Source: CAZQGO01 sp964593065 (lineage in GTDB: Bacteria > Oederibacteriota > JAAXVQ01). Taken from it: a DNA stretch of 64,000 nucleotides. The notes under the pieces were generated by a model, which was not told where the DNA came from, searched no databases, and worked only from the letters and a program-made list of their open reading frames with translations. The stretch covers positions 186,001 to 250,000 of the forward strand of contig CAZQGO010000001.1 in the NCBI GenBank assembly GCA_964593065.1, read 5' to 3'. Both the position numbers and the translations under genes were made by a program. This document shows positions 25,094-33,909 of the stretch, piece after piece (the first letter of the stretch is position 1; every line of letters starts with the position of its first letter).

Positions 25094-25130
25094 GCAGCCC
25101 GGATCCTCTCCGGGCTGCTTCTTCTTTTTT
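25094..25130 (+). terminator. Terminator/attenuator between rpsU and dnaG
   Basis: GCAGCCCGG (25094-25102) pairs perfectly with CCGGGCTGC (25110-25118), followed by a T-rich run to 25130. By its position it should let rpsU be expressed more than dnaG, as is known for the internal terminator of the E. coli operon. Confidence 0.85.
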
Positions 25131-25182
25131 CCACGCACCCGTGCGGCGGTTCCGAGCCATCTTATGCGATTGAGGCGAATGC

Positions 25183-27000
25183 GTGATTCCGCAAGAAATG
25201 ATTGACCGCGTCCGTGAAGCCACCGATATCGTCGATTTAATTTCCAAATACCTGCTTTTAAAACCCAGCGGCAAAGGCTACAAGGGCTTGTGCCCCTTTC
25301 ACCAGGAAAAGACTCCCAGCTTCATGGTCAATCCCGACCGGCAATTTTTCCATTGCTTCGGCTGCGGCGCCGGCGGCAATGTTTTCAATTTCCTGATGCG
25401 CGCCGAGGGCCTGAACTTCGGCGAGGCGGTCCGGGAACTGGCCAAGCGCTCCAACATCAGCCTGCCGTCCGCACCGGACACGGGCCAGGAACGCGGCGAG
25501 CGGGAGCGGCGGCGGTTGCTGGAGGCGGCCGCGTGGGCCGCCGAACGCTTCCGGCAGGCTTTCACCCAGGGGGAAACCGGCGCAGCGGCCCACGCCTTCC
25601 TGCGTGGCCGCGAGGTGCCGCCGGAGCTGGCGGACCGCTTCGGCTTGGGCTTCGCCCCGCCCGGGTGGGACAACCTGCTGCGGGCCGCGCGCCGCGACGG
25701 CTATTCCGAGGAACTCCTGGAAAAAGCCGGGCTGGTGGTATCCAAGCGCACGGGTTCGGAGAAGTACGACCGTTTCCGCAACCGCCTGATGTTTCCGATC
25801 CGCGAAGCCCAGGGGCGCACCGTGGCCTTCGGGGGCAGATTGCTGGAGCCGGGGGAGCCCAAGTATCTCAATTCACCCGAAACGGAGATCTTCCGCAAGG
25901 GGGACCTGCTCTACGGACTGGATTTGGCCCGGGACGCGGCGCGCAAAAACGGACGGCTGGTGCTGGTGGAAGGCTACCTGGACGTCATCGCCTGCCATGC
26001 CGCGGGCGTGACGGAAACCGTGGCCTCCCTGGGCACGGCCTTAACGCCGCAGCAGGCGCGCCTGCTGCGGCGCTACGCGGAACGGGTGATTCTGGTTTAC
26101 GACGCGGATGCAGCCGGCCTGGAGGCCTCCTTCCGGGCTTTCGAAATCCTGGAGAGCGAAGGGCTGGGCATTCGTGCCGTGGCCTTGGCCGGCGCCAAGG
26201 ACCCGGATGAGTATTGCCGCCGCTTCGGAGCGGACGCGTTCCGGACGTTGCTGGAGCGCGCCGCCGGCATGGTCGATTTCGTGCTGAAAACGGCCTCGGA
26301 CCGGCACGACACCCAGACCATCGAGGGAAAAGTTGCGGTGGTGAACGCCGTGGCCCCCACGGTCGCGCGCCTGCGCAACCTGGTGGAACGGCAGGAATAC
26401 ACCAAAATGCTGGCCGAACGCCTGCGCCTGGATGAAGCGCTGGTCGCCGAGGAGGTCGGCCGGCGTCGCCGCGGAGAAACCGGCCCCACGCCTTTCCGCC
26501 GCTTGGCGCCCCAGATCCGGACCCAGGCGGAGGAACGGCTCCTGCTGGGCGCCCTGCTGCGCCATCCCGGCCGCATTGCGCCCCTGCGGGAGGAGCTCGA
26601 CCTGGCGTTTTTCAGCGATCCGACCCTGCGGGCTTTGGCGGCACGCCTGGTCGAAACGACCCTGCCCGAGGACGAGACGGAGGAAGACTGGCTGACGCGG
26701 TTCCTGGGTGAGCTGGACGAGGCCCCCTTGGCGGAGAGCGCAGCCGGACTGGTGGCCGACGATTATTCCGGCGCCGATCCGGCGCAGGTGATCCGTGATT
26801 GCCTGAAACGGCTGCAGGCGGCCCGTCTGCGCGAGCACATCGGCCACCTCCAGGGGCAGCTGCGGGAAGCCGACGCCGGCGGGGACATGGAGATCCGCAA
26901 ACAACTGCAGCAGCAGGAACTCGAGCTGAAAAACCAGTTGAAACGCCTGGGCGTGGACTGGCGGACCCTGCGCAAGGCCGCGCGTTCCGGCGGGCAATAA
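25183..27000 (+). CDS. dnaG: DNA primase
   Basis: This 605-residue primase makes RNA primers at the replication fork. The N-terminal zinc-binding CHC2 module has Cys37, His40, Cys58 and Cys61 (LCPFHQEKTPSF, FHCFGCGAGGN). The RNA-polymerase core follows, with RNRLMFPIREAQGRTVAFGG, and then a Toprim domain with LVEGYLDVIA and VILVYDADAAG. The last 150 residues form the DnaB-interacting helical region, ending GVDWRTLRKAARSG. The start is a GTG (25183) giving IPQEMIDRVREATDIVDLI, the normal DnaG beginning. The length is usual. Confidence 0.97.
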   Translation: MIPQEMIDRVREATDIVDLISKYLLLKPSGKGYKGLCPFHQEKTPSFMVNPDRQFFHCFGCGAGGNVFNFLMRAEGLNFGEAVRELAKRSNISLPSAPDTGQERGERERRRLLEAAAWAAERFRQAFTQGETGAAAHAFLRGREVPPELADRFGLGFAPPGWDNLLRAARRDGYSEELLEKAGLVVSKRTGSEKYDRFRNRLMFPIREAQGRTVAFGGRLLEPGEPKYLNSPETEIFRKGDLLYGLDLARDAARKNGRLVLVEGYLDVIACHAAGVTETVASLGTALTPQQARLLRRYAERVILVYDADAAGLEASFRAFEILESEGLGIRAVALAGAKDPDEYCRRFGADAFRTLLERAAGMVDFVLKTASDRHDTQTIEGKVAVVNAVAPTVARLRNLVERQEYTKMLAERLRLDEALVAEEVGRRRRGETGPTPFRRLAPQIRTQAEERLLLGALLRHPGRIAPLREELDLAFFSDPTLRALAARLVETTLPEDETEEDWLTRFLGELDEAPLAESAAGLVADDYSGADPAQVIRDCLKRLQAARLREHIGHLQGQLREADAGGDMEIRKQLQQQELELKNQLKRLGVDWRTLRKAARSGGQ

Positions 27001-27004
27001 GTGC

Positions 27005-27032
27005 TTGACTGGCAAACTTGATCGGTTAGAAT
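27005..27032 (+). promoter_or_regulatory. Sigma70-type promoter directly upstream of rpoD
   Basis: TTGACT (27005-27010) and TAGAAT (27027-27032) are separated by 16 bases, 33 bases before the rpoD ATG. It starts five bases after the dnaG stop and would allow rpoD to be expressed independently of dnaG. Confidence 0.65.
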
Positions 27033-27064
27033 GAGACCTCATTCTGCGGAAACGGGGTAGAACC

Positions 27065-28834
27065 ATGGTCAAAGATCAGACACGCAAAATGAAACCCGGC
27101 GAAGTCGAGAACCTGCTGGAAAAAGGCCGGAAAAAGGGCTATTTGACCTACGACGAAGTCAACAACCTCCTGCCTTCCGACGTTGTCTCCTCGGAGCAGA
27201 TCGATGATATTCTCATCATGCTGGGCGAAAACGACATCGAGATCGTGGACGCAGAACGCCCGGACAAGGGATTGGACGCCGTCTCCCTGGTGGGGGAGCT
27301 GGAGGAGGCGGATTTGGAGGGCGGACCCGAGTCCCAGATGGAAGAGACGCGTTCGGACGACCCCGTGCGCATGTATTTGCACGAGATGGGACGGGTGCCG
27401 CTGCTGACGCGCGAGCAGGAAGTGCGCCTGGCCAAACGCATCGAGGAGCAGGAACTCCGCATCGAAAAAGCCGCCCTGGAGGCCCCCCTCACCCAGCGCG
27501 AGATCCGGGGACTGTACGACCGGCTCATGCGCGGCAAGGTGCGCGCCTCGGAGATCGTCAAACACGACATCGAGGGCGAAATCGCTCCCCACGTGGAGCG
27601 AGGCATGGCCGCGCGGGTGAAACGGGAGATGAAAGCGGCCTTGCTGTACGACCAGAAGGCGGCCAAGTTGCAGGCCAAGCTCGCCAAGGGCAAACTGAAG
27701 GAAACCCTCCGGCGCCAGCTGGACAAGCAGGTGACCCACTTCCAGGCCAGGAAATTCCGCAGCCTCAAGAACATCGGCCTGAGCCAGAAGGAAATGGCGC
27801 GGCTGATCCAGCACATCAAGGGCATCGCGGACCGCATCAAGTCGAACCAGCGGGCCATCACCTCGCTCCTCTCCAAACAGCGCGTGGGCGAGGACAAATT
27901 GAAGCAGATCGCCAAGCGCCTCCGGGCCGGAAGCCGGGAAGTGAAAAAGCTGGAGCGAGAAACCAAGTGCAAGGCCGAAGTCTGGGAAAGCGTGGTGAAG
28001 ACCTACCAGGAGGAGCGGCGCAAGCTGCTCAAGGCCGAGGAGGAAGCCGATATTCCCGTCGAGCACGTGCTGCGCATCTCCCGTGAGATCGAGGAGGGGG
28101 AAGCCTCGGCCTACCGCGCGCGCATGGAACTGGTGGAGGCCAACCTGCGGCTGGTGGTTTCCATCGCCAAGAAGTATACCAACCGGGGCCTGCAGTTCCT
28201 GGATTTGATTCAGGAGGGGAACATCGGGCTGATGCGCGCCGTGGAACGCTTCGAATACCGCCGAGGGTACAAATTTTCCACCTACGCCACCTGGTGGATT
28301 CGCCAGGCGATCACGCGCGCCATCGCCGACCAGGCGCGGACCATCCGCATCCCGGTGCACATGATCGAAACCATCAACAAGCTCATCAAGGTTTCGCGGG
28401 ATCTGGTCCAGACCCACGGCAGCGAGCCCGTGCCCGAGGAAATCGCCAAGAAGATGAGCATGCCGGTGGAGAAAGTGCGGGGCATCCTGAAAATCGCGCA
28501 GCAGCCCATCTCCCTGGAAACCCCGATTGGGGAGGAAAAGGATTCGCATTTGGGCGATTTCCTGGAAGACAAAGAAGTGATTTCTCCGGCCAACGCGGCC
28601 GCTTTCCTGCTGCTGCAGGAACAGATCGCCAAAGTTCTGCATACCCTGAAAGAGCGCGAAGCCGAGGTTCTGCGCCTGCGCTTCGGAATCGGGGATGGTT
28701 ACCCCCATACCCTGGAAGAGGTGGGCAACATCTTTAACGTGACCCGGGAACGTGTCCGGCAGATCGAGGCGAAAGCGCTGCGCAAGCTCCGCCATCCTTC
28801 CCGGAGCCGGAAATTGAAAGGATACCTGGATTAA
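27065..28834 (+). CDS. rpoD: RNA polymerase primary sigma factor (sigma70)
   Basis: The protein has 589 residues with all sigma70 regions in order. Region 1.1 is near 20-60 (LTYDEVNNLLPSDVVSSEQ). Region 1.2 reads DPVRMYLHEMGRVPLLTREQ. A charged non-conserved insert of about 200 residues follows. Region 2 has RLVVSIAKKY, LIQEGNIGLMRAVERF and FSTYATWWIRQAITRAI, then region 3. Region 4 has LREREAEVLRLRFG-like LKEREAEVLRLRFG and VTRERVRQIEAKALRKLRHP. The region 2.4 and 4.2 residues match the classic -10 and -35 recognition, consistent with the TTGACA/TATAAT promoters seen throughout this window. It is the last gene of the rpsU-dnaG-rpoD operon. Confidence 0.97.
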   Translation: MVKDQTRKMKPGEVENLLEKGRKKGYLTYDEVNNLLPSDVVSSEQIDDILIMLGENDIEIVDAERPDKGLDAVSLVGELEEADLEGGPESQMEETRSDDPVRMYLHEMGRVPLLTREQEVRLAKRIEEQELRIEKAALEAPLTQREIRGLYDRLMRGKVRASEIVKHDIEGEIAPHVERGMAARVKREMKAALLYDQKAAKLQAKLAKGKLKETLRRQLDKQVTHFQARKFRSLKNIGLSQKEMARLIQHIKGIADRIKSNQRAITSLLSKQRVGEDKLKQIAKRLRAGSREVKKLERETKCKAEVWESVVKTYQEERRKLLKAEEEADIPVEHVLRISREIEEGEASAYRARMELVEANLRLVVSIAKKYTNRGLQFLDLIQEGNIGLMRAVERFEYRRGYKFSTYATWWIRQAITRAIADQARTIRIPVHMIETINKLIKVSRDLVQTHGSEPVPEEIAKKMSMPVEKVRGILKIAQQPISLETPIGEEKDSHLGDFLEDKEVISPANAAAFLLLQEQIAKVLHTLKEREAEVLRLRFGIGDGYPHTLEEVGNIFNVTRERVRQIEAKALRKLRHPSRSRKLKGYLD

Positions 28835-28893
28835 GGCCGGCGCCGGCGGGCGTTCTCATTGCGGCCCGGTCCCCTGCGTCCCACGCACGCTTG

Positions 28894-28969
<76 letters not shown>

Positions 28970-29087
28970 TTCCCGGCCCGGACGCCGGGTTGGCCCGCGT
29001 CGCGTCGGCATCCACCCGGGCCGGCGGGCCCGGCGCGTGCAGGGCGATTCCCCGCGAGATGGGTAAAATCCAGGAGGCGTAACGCTG

Positions 29088-29330
29088 ATGCAACTGGTCT
29101 TGGTCAAAATCAGGGCACGCACGCAGAAGGCCGTCAGGGTGCAGGAGGTTCTTACCCGGCACGGGTGTGATATCAAACTCCGCTTGGGCCTGCATGAAGT
29201 GAGCGGCGAGGATTGCGCCAACGAAGGCCTGATCGTGCTGCAGGTCAGGCCCGACCCCTCCGCCGTCGACTCCTTGGTCTCCGATCTGCAAGCCGTGGGC
29301 GATGTGGAAGTCAAATCCGTTTCCATCTGA
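29088..29330 (+). CDS. TM1266-family putative regulator of the [FeFe]-hydrogenase system (ACT-like)
   Basis: This 80-residue protein has the ACT/NikR-C-like pattern of the TM1266 family, which in other genomes sits with hydrogenase or HydEFG genes. The family signatures map well: QLVLVKIRARTQKAVRVQEV at the start, IKLRLGLHEV in the place of the usual IIGRMGLP segment, GLIVLQVRPD as the third strand, and the final DVEVKSVSI. AGGAGG lies 11 bases before the ATG. No DNA-binding domain is visible, so a ligand-sensing or partner-binding role is likelier than direct repression. It follows tRNA-Ile and precedes a pseudouridine synthase, while the hydrogenase operon is 23 kb away. Confidence 0.7.
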   Translation: MQLVLVKIRARTQKAVRVQEVLTRHGCDIKLRLGLHEVSGEDCANEGLIVLQVRPDPSAVDSLVSDLQAVGDVEVKSVSI

Positions 29331-29396
29331 TACGGGCCCGGCGCTTGCGTGCTCCGGAGCGCAAGGGCCCGGCCCGCGCGTGAAGGAGGACTGACC

Positions 29397-30155
29397 TTGC
29401 GCCGGAAACTGGTTCAGCCGACTCGCCGGAAGCCTCGGAATCCCTCTCCCCGCACACTGCCCGACCGCCCGGCCCAATGGCTGGCCTTCAACAAACCGGC
29501 CACGCTCCTCACGACCCGCCGGGATCCGCAGGGACGCCCCACGGTCTATGACCGGCTTCCGTCCGAGTATTCCGTTCTGGAGGCCGTAGGGCGCCTGGAC
29601 GCCGCGACCACGGGCCTGCTGTTGTTTACGGACGACGGCCGGGCCAGCCAGGCGCTGCTCAACCCGTGCCATGAAATCCCGCGCGTGTATCAGGTGGTGA
29701 CCGATCAGCCGCTGCCCCCGGCCGCCCTCGCCGCCCTGAAGCAGGGCGTTTTTCTGGGTGACGGCACTTTTTGCCAGCCGGTGCAGGTGGCTCCGCTTCC
29801 GGGTCCGGCCCCGGGGCGTTCGTACCGCCTGACCCTGCAGGAGGGGAAAAACCGGGAGGTCCGGCGTTTGGTGCAGCATTTCCAGCGCCGGGTCCGCGGA
29901 TTGCACCGCCTGCAGTTCGGGCCCGTTTCCCTGTCCGGTTTGCGTTCCGGGGCGGTACGGCTTCTGACTCCGGGAGAGGTGCGCCGCTTGTACCGCGAGC
30001 TGCGCCGGGCCGGCTGGCGTTCGCCGCGAACGCCCGGCACGGTGCGCCAACCGGACACGGGCCGGGCTCCGGGCAGCCTGAAGTCCGCTGCCGGCACCGC
30101 GGAGCCGAACTCCGCCGGACGCCACGAAAGGGGGAAGCGGGAAAATGTCTCATGA
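29397..30155 (+). CDS. rRNA pseudouridine synthase, RsuA/RluE family
   Basis: The protein has 252 residues and starts at a TTG (29397), seven bases after AAGGAGG. The upstream in-frame sequence has no ribosome-binding site. The core follows the RsuA/RluB/RluE/RluF family: LAFNKPATLLTTRRDPQGRP, the catalytic Asp in GRLDAATTGLLLFT, YQVVTDQPL, then LQEGKNREVRRLV and a final LLTPGEVRRLYRE. There is no N-terminal S4 RNA-binding domain, which points to an RluE-like member acting on 23S rRNA, although the exact uridine cannot be told. The last 45 residues are low-complexity and may be unstructured. It overlaps the next gene by 11 bases. Confidence 0.85.
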   Translation: MRRKLVQPTRRKPRNPSPRTLPDRPAQWLAFNKPATLLTTRRDPQGRPTVYDRLPSEYSVLEAVGRLDAATTGLLLFTDDGRASQALLNPCHEIPRVYQVVTDQPLPPAALAALKQGVFLGDGTFCQPVQVAPLPGPAPGRSYRLTLQEGKNREVRRLVQHFQRRVRGLHRLQFGPVSLSGLRSGAVRLLTPGEVRRLYRELRRAGWRSPRTPGTVRQPDTGRAPGSLKSAAGTAEPNSAGRHERGKRENVS

Positions 30156-31890
30156 TCAATCTTGGGTGCTAGCGGTTTGCCTGGTGTGCCTGCAGGCCGG
30201 CTCCGCGGCCGGGGCCTGGTTCGATCCGAATTACGAATACAAACGGCAGATCACCATCCAGGCCGGCCAAGTGAACGGGAACCAAACGGATTTTCCGGTC
30301 CTCATCACGGAAGCGGGAATGGACGGGAATTTTTTCAACCACGTGCAAAAAAGCGACCCCGCCAATATCGACATCATTTTCACCAACGACACCGAAACCC
30401 TCGAATACAACCGGGAAATCGTGCTGTTTGACCAGCCGGGCAACCGCCTGGAGGCCTGGGTCAGGATTCCGGCGCTCTCCGGAACCGTCAACTCGGTCCT
30501 CTATATCTACTACGGTTACGCGGGAGCCAACCGGACCAACGACACCGGCACCTGGAACAGCGGTTATGCCGCGGTCTGGCATTTGGGGGAGAGCACCGGC
30601 GCGGCCCGCGACAGCACGGCCGGCCCGGCGGACGGAGCTTTCCAGGGCAGCCTGCCGCGCGCGGTGGCCGGGAGAATCGGTGATTGCCAGAGGTTGAACG
30701 GCGCGGGGGATTACGTGAATTGCAACCGGCCTCCGAAAATCAGCATCAGTGGCAGCAATCCCCTCACCCTCGAAGCCTGGGTGAATTTCTCCACCCTGGG
30801 AACGACCGTTTACCAGGATGTCATCTCCAAGGGGGACACCCAGTATCTCCTGCAGAAACCGGGGCACGGCGACAACCAAATTGATTGCGTGATCTACGAT
30901 ACCACCTGGCGCGTCACCACCAGCAACGCGAACTTGTCCCCGAATACCTGGTACTACGTCGTCGGCCGCTACGATCCCGCCTCCGGGAACGAGGTCGCCT
31001 TGTTCGTGGACGGCAGCAAGCAGACCGCCATCGACACCGCCGCCTCCATCAACAACACCAACCGCAACGTGTGGCTGGGCAACAACCAGGACCAAAACAA
31101 CCGGTATGTAAACGGTTTGTTGGACGAGGTGCGCATCGGCAATGTCGCCCGTCCCGACAACTGGATCAGCACCGCCTTCAACAATGAAAACAATCCCGGC
31201 GGTTTCTATCAAATCGGGCCCGAGTCCAAGCAGGCCACGCCGACGCCGTCGTCCACCTGGACGCCGACGCCCACCCCGACCCAGTCCGGGACGTACACGC
31301 CAAGTCCGACCGTGACCCCGACTCCGACTCAAACCCTGACGTTTACCCAGACCTCCACCTATACCGCCACGCCCAGCGTGACGTCCACGCCGACCATCAC
31401 CCGGACTTTCACCGTCACTCCCACCTTCACGCACACGCCGCCCTTCACGCGGACCTCTTCGCCCACCATCACGCCGACCCCGACTGTCACCCCCACCGCC
31501 ACCATTACGGCAACCGCCACCATCAGCGCCACCTATACCGCCACCCGGACGATCACCCGCACCAGCACCATCACGCCCACTTCCACGGTTTCACCCACCT
31601 ATGTGCCCGTCTCCGGCTTGGACTCCGTGCGCGTTTATCCGAATCCCTACCGTGCGGAGACCAATCCGCGCCCGGAAGTGCGCTTCATTCGCCTGCCCCG
31701 GCGGGCGGCCATCCACCTATACAGTATAAGCGGGGAACAGGTGCGGGTCCTGCAAAAGGACGATCCCGGCGATGCCGTGGCTTGGGATTTAAAAAACGGC
31801 CATGGAAGGGACGTAGCCTCTGGCGTCTACATATATGTAATAAAATCAGGGGCGGATATGATTCGTGGCAAGATCGTTCTCGTGCGCTGA
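30145..31890 (+). CDS. Secreted DUF2341/LamG protein with PT-rich linker and C-terminal sorting-like domain
   Basis: This 581-residue exported protein has a short hydrophobic signal lacking basic residues (VLAVCLVCLQAGSAAGA). A DUF2341 domain at about 25-125 begins WFDPNYEYKRQITI and contains LYIYYGYAGANRTNDT. A LamG/concanavalin-type domain at about 140-330 follows, with LTLEAWVNFSTLG and GLLDEVRIGNVARPDNWI, suggesting glycan or cell-surface binding. A Thr/Pro repeat linker runs from about 363 to 490. The C-terminal domain DSVRVYPNPYR to SGVYIYVIKSG and KIVLVR is nearly the same as those of the genes at 37635 and 39137. It probably marks proteins for surface display, by analogy with type IX CTDs. 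Confidence 0.8.
   Translation: MSHDQSWVLAVCLVCLQAGSAAGAWFDPNYEYKRQITIQAGQVNGNQTDFPVLITEAGMDGNFFNHVQKSDPANIDIIFTNDTETLEYNREIVLFDQPGNRLEAWVRIPALSGTVNSVLYIYYGYAGANRTNDTGTWNSGYAAVWHLGESTGAARDSTAGPADGAFQGSLPRAVAGRIGDCQRLNGAGDYVNCNRPPKISISGSNPLTLEAWVNFSTLGTTVYQDVISKGDTQYLLQKPGHGDNQIDCVIYDTTWRVTTSNANLSPNTWYYVVGRYDPASGNEVALFVDGSKQTAIDTAASINNTNRNVWLGNNQDQNNRYVNGLLDEVRIGNVARPDNWISTAFNNENNPGGFYQIGPESKQATPTPSSTWTPTPTPTQSGTYTPSPTVTPTPTQTLTFTQTSTYTATPSVTSTPTITRTFTVTPTFTHTPPFTRTSSPTITPTPTVTPTATITATATISATYTATRTITRTSTITPTSTVSPTYVPVSGLDSVRVYPNPYRAETNPRPEVRFIRLPRRAAIHLYSISGEQVRVLQKDDPGDAVAWDLKNGHGRDVASGVYIYVIKSGADMIRGKIVLVR
31233..31610 (+). repeat. Pro/Thr-rich coding repeat (linker of the 30145 gene)
   Basis: This low-complexity stretch encodes irregular T-P-T units with aromatic or Ser residues interspersed. 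It lacks a fixed period. Such linkers usually span the envelope or carry O-glycans. It closely resembles the stretches at 38158 and 40219. Confidence 0.8.
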
Positions 31891-32004
31891 CCCGGAGCTT
31901 GCCGGAAATCCGGCGGCGGGAAAAGGCGGAAATGTCATCTCAATCAGCCCATTTTCCGATACGCGCCGCCGGTGGACGTTCCCCGAGTGCTTGCCTTTTT
32001 ACCC

Positions 32005-32034
32005 TTGACGCCCGCTCCGGGCATAGTGTATCAT
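32005..32034 (+). promoter_or_regulatory. Promoter for tRNA-Val
   Basis: TTGACG (32005-32010) and TATCAT (32029-32034) are separated by 18 bases, with TG directly before the -10. Transcription should start about seven bases before the mature tRNA. Confidence 0.65.
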
Positions 32035-32047
32035 CTGACCGCATATT

Positions 32048-32124
32048 GGGCGGATAACTCAGCTGGTTAGAGTGCCATCTTCACATGGTGGAAGTCGAAG
32101 GTTCGAATCCTTTTCCGCCCACCA
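32048..32124 (+). tRNA. tRNA-Val (anticodon CAC)
   Basis: This 77-base cloverleaf has an acceptor stem GGGCGGA/TCCGCCC, discriminator A and encoded CCA. The D-stem is ACTC/GAGT. The anticodon stem CCATC/GGTGG encloses TTCACAT, giving anticodon CAC, which reads GUG. The T-loop TTCGAAT is canonical. Confidence 0.88.
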
Positions 32125-32194
32125 GAACTTCCGACGGGGAGGGAGGGATACTCCCGCACCCGTTTTTTTTTATGGAGGCAAAGGAGATCGCTGC

Positions 32195-32929
32195 GTGGAA
32201 CAACCCCTAACGGACAGCGCCAAACAGATCAAGATCCAAATGGAGGCCCTGCTCCGGCTGCAGGCGCTGGACAATGAAATCAACGCGCGGCGGAAGAAGG
32301 TCGGCGGCATGGAAGCCGAATTGCGGCAGGCCGAGTCGGTCCTGGCATCCCGTCGCAAAGCCATGGACGGGCAGAAGCAGGAGCTGGATCATTTGATCAA
32401 GGACCGGCGGGAGGCCGAGCGCGCGGCCAAGGAACGTCAGGAAGAGTTGAGCAAGTTCAACAGCCAGCTGTTCGAGGTGAAAACCAACGAGGCCTATAAC
32501 GCCCTGCAGTCCGAAATCAGGCAGAAAAAGCAGGAACTTTCTCTCTTCGAGGAACGCATCCTGGAAATGATGGTCTCGGAGGACGAAATGCACGCCGCGC
32601 TGGATCAAACCGCGGCCGGACTGCGGGAGGAAGAGGGCCGGCTCGCGGACCTGCAGAACAACCACCGGCAGGCCATATCCGCCATCGACCGCGAGATTGA
32701 AAATCTGCAAGCCCAGTGGCAGACCGTGGCCCGGGACGTCCAGGCCGACTACCTGGATCGCTACCGGAGGTTGCGGGAGGCCAAGGGCGGCATCGCCATG
32801 GCGAAAATCGACAACGGCATCTGCAGCGGCTGCCGCCTCACGATCCGGCCTCAGGCCATCATCGAGCTGAAAAAATACCGGACTTTCCTGTTCTGTGAAA
32901 ATTGTGCCCGGATCCTTTACGTGGATTGA
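32195..32929 (+). CDS. Coiled-coil C4-type zinc-ribbon protein
   Basis: The 244-residue protein starts at a GTG (32195), eight bases after AAAGGAG. Residues about 10-190 are almost entirely charged heptads (ALLRLQALDNEINARRKKVG, IKDRREAERAAKERQEELS), predicting a long antiparallel coiled coil. The tail is a zinc ribbon with CSGC and CENC pairs (ICSGCRLTIRPQ, FLFCENCARILYVD). It belongs to the CT398/FlgZ-like family. In Helicobacter a member (HP0958) chaperones RpoN and flagellar mRNA, but no flagellar genes are present here. It overlaps kdsD by one base and opens the LPS operon. Confidence 0.85.
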   Translation: MEQPLTDSAKQIKIQMEALLRLQALDNEINARRKKVGGMEAELRQAESVLASRRKAMDGQKQELDHLIKDRREAERAAKERQEELSKFNSQLFEVKTNEAYNALQSEIRQKKQELSLFEERILEMMVSEDEMHAALDQTAAGLREEEGRLADLQNNHRQAISAIDREIENLQAQWQTVARDVQADYLDRYRRLREAKGGIAMAKIDNGICSGCRLTIRPQAIIELKKYRTFLFCENCARILYVD

Positions 32930-33909
32930 TGCCGTCTCATCCTTCCCCCTCCACCGTCCTGCAAGATGCCCGGCGGGTATTGCGGATCGAAGCCCGGGCG
33001 ATTTCCAATTTGATTCAACACCTCGGCCAGGAGTTCGAGCGCGCGGTTGAGATGATTTACCGCTGCGCCGGCCGCGTCGTGGTCACCGGCCTGGGCAAAT
33101 CGGGCGTCATCGGCCAAAAAATCGCCGCGACCATGGCTTCCACGGGTACACCGGCCATTTTTCTGCATGCCGCGGAAGCCGTGCACGGGGACCTCGGCAT
33201 GCTGGTGAGCCAGGATGTGGTGCTGGCCATTTCCAATTCCGGGGAAACCGAAGAGCTGATCCGCCTGCTGCCGCAGTTCAAGCGCTTGGGTGTCCAGGTC
33301 ATCGCCCTGACCGGCAATTTGAAAAGCACGCTGGCCGTGAACGCCGAAGTCGTGCTCAACGTTTCCGTGCGCGAGGAAGCCTGTCCCCTCGGGCTGGCTC
33401 CCACCGCCAGCACCACGGCCGTGCTGGCCATGGGGGACGCTTTGGCCGTAACCCTGCTGAACCGCCGCAAATTCAAACCCGAGGATTTTGCGCGCCTGCA
33501 CCCCGGGGGCGAACTCGGCAAGCGGCTGATCCACGTCAAGGACATCATGCATACCGGAAAAAGCGTGCCGCAGGTCCCGCTGGCCGCGAGCCTGGAAAGT
33601 GCCATTTACGAGATGTCCCGCAAGCGCTTCGGCTGCGTGGGCGTGGTGGACGCCAAAGGCCGGCTGGCCGGGATCTTCACCGACGGCGACCTGCGCCGGC
33701 TGCTGGAACGGGAGCGCAACCTCGTCAAATTTAAAATCGGCCAGGTCATGACCACGCGGCCGATCGTCATGCGCGGGGACGACCTGGCCGTCAAGGCCAT
33801 GCGCCTGATGCAGGACAAACGCATTTTCGTCCTGCTGGTGGTGGACGCCGCCCGGCGATTGTCGGGCGTCCTGCACTTCCTGGACCTCCTGGACGCGGGT
33901 GTGATTTAA
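32929..33909 (+). CDS. kdsD: Arabinose-5-phosphate isomerase
   Basis: This 326-residue enzyme converts ribulose 5-phosphate to arabinose 5-phosphate, the first step to Kdo of lipid A-core. I start at the ATG overlapping the upstream stop (TGATG at 32927-32931). An SIS sugar-isomerase domain comes first, with VVVTGLGKSGVIGQKIAATM, HGDLGMLVSQD and ISNSGETEELIRLLP. The HPGGELGKRLIHVKDIM stretch follows, then two CBS repeats (KDIMHTGKSVP; GQVMTTRPIVM). The whole matches KdsD/KpsF. The next gene, kdsC, removes the phosphate later in the same pathway. kdsA and kdsB are not in the window. Confidence 0.96.
   Translation: MPSHPSPSTVLQDARRVLRIEARAISNLIQHLGQEFERAVEMIYRCAGRVVVTGLGKSGVIGQKIAATMASTGTPAIFLHAAEAVHGDLGMLVSQDVVLAISNSGETEELIRLLPQFKRLGVQVIALTGNLKSTLAVNAEVVLNVSVREEACPLGLAPTASTTAVLAMGDALAVTLLNRRKFKPEDFARLHPGGELGKRLIHVKDIMHTGKSVPQVPLAASLESAIYEMSRKRFGCVGVVDAKGRLAGIFTDGDLRRLLERERNLVKFKIGQVMTTRPIVMRGDDLAVKAMRLMQDKRIFVLLVVDAARRLSGVLHFLDLLDAGVI

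Noticed and set aside
28970..29087. An additional RNA gene after tRNA-Ile
   Set aside because: The region is GC-rich with no cloverleaf or conserved structure. It holds only a possible -10 (TAAAAT) and the ribosome-binding site of the next gene.
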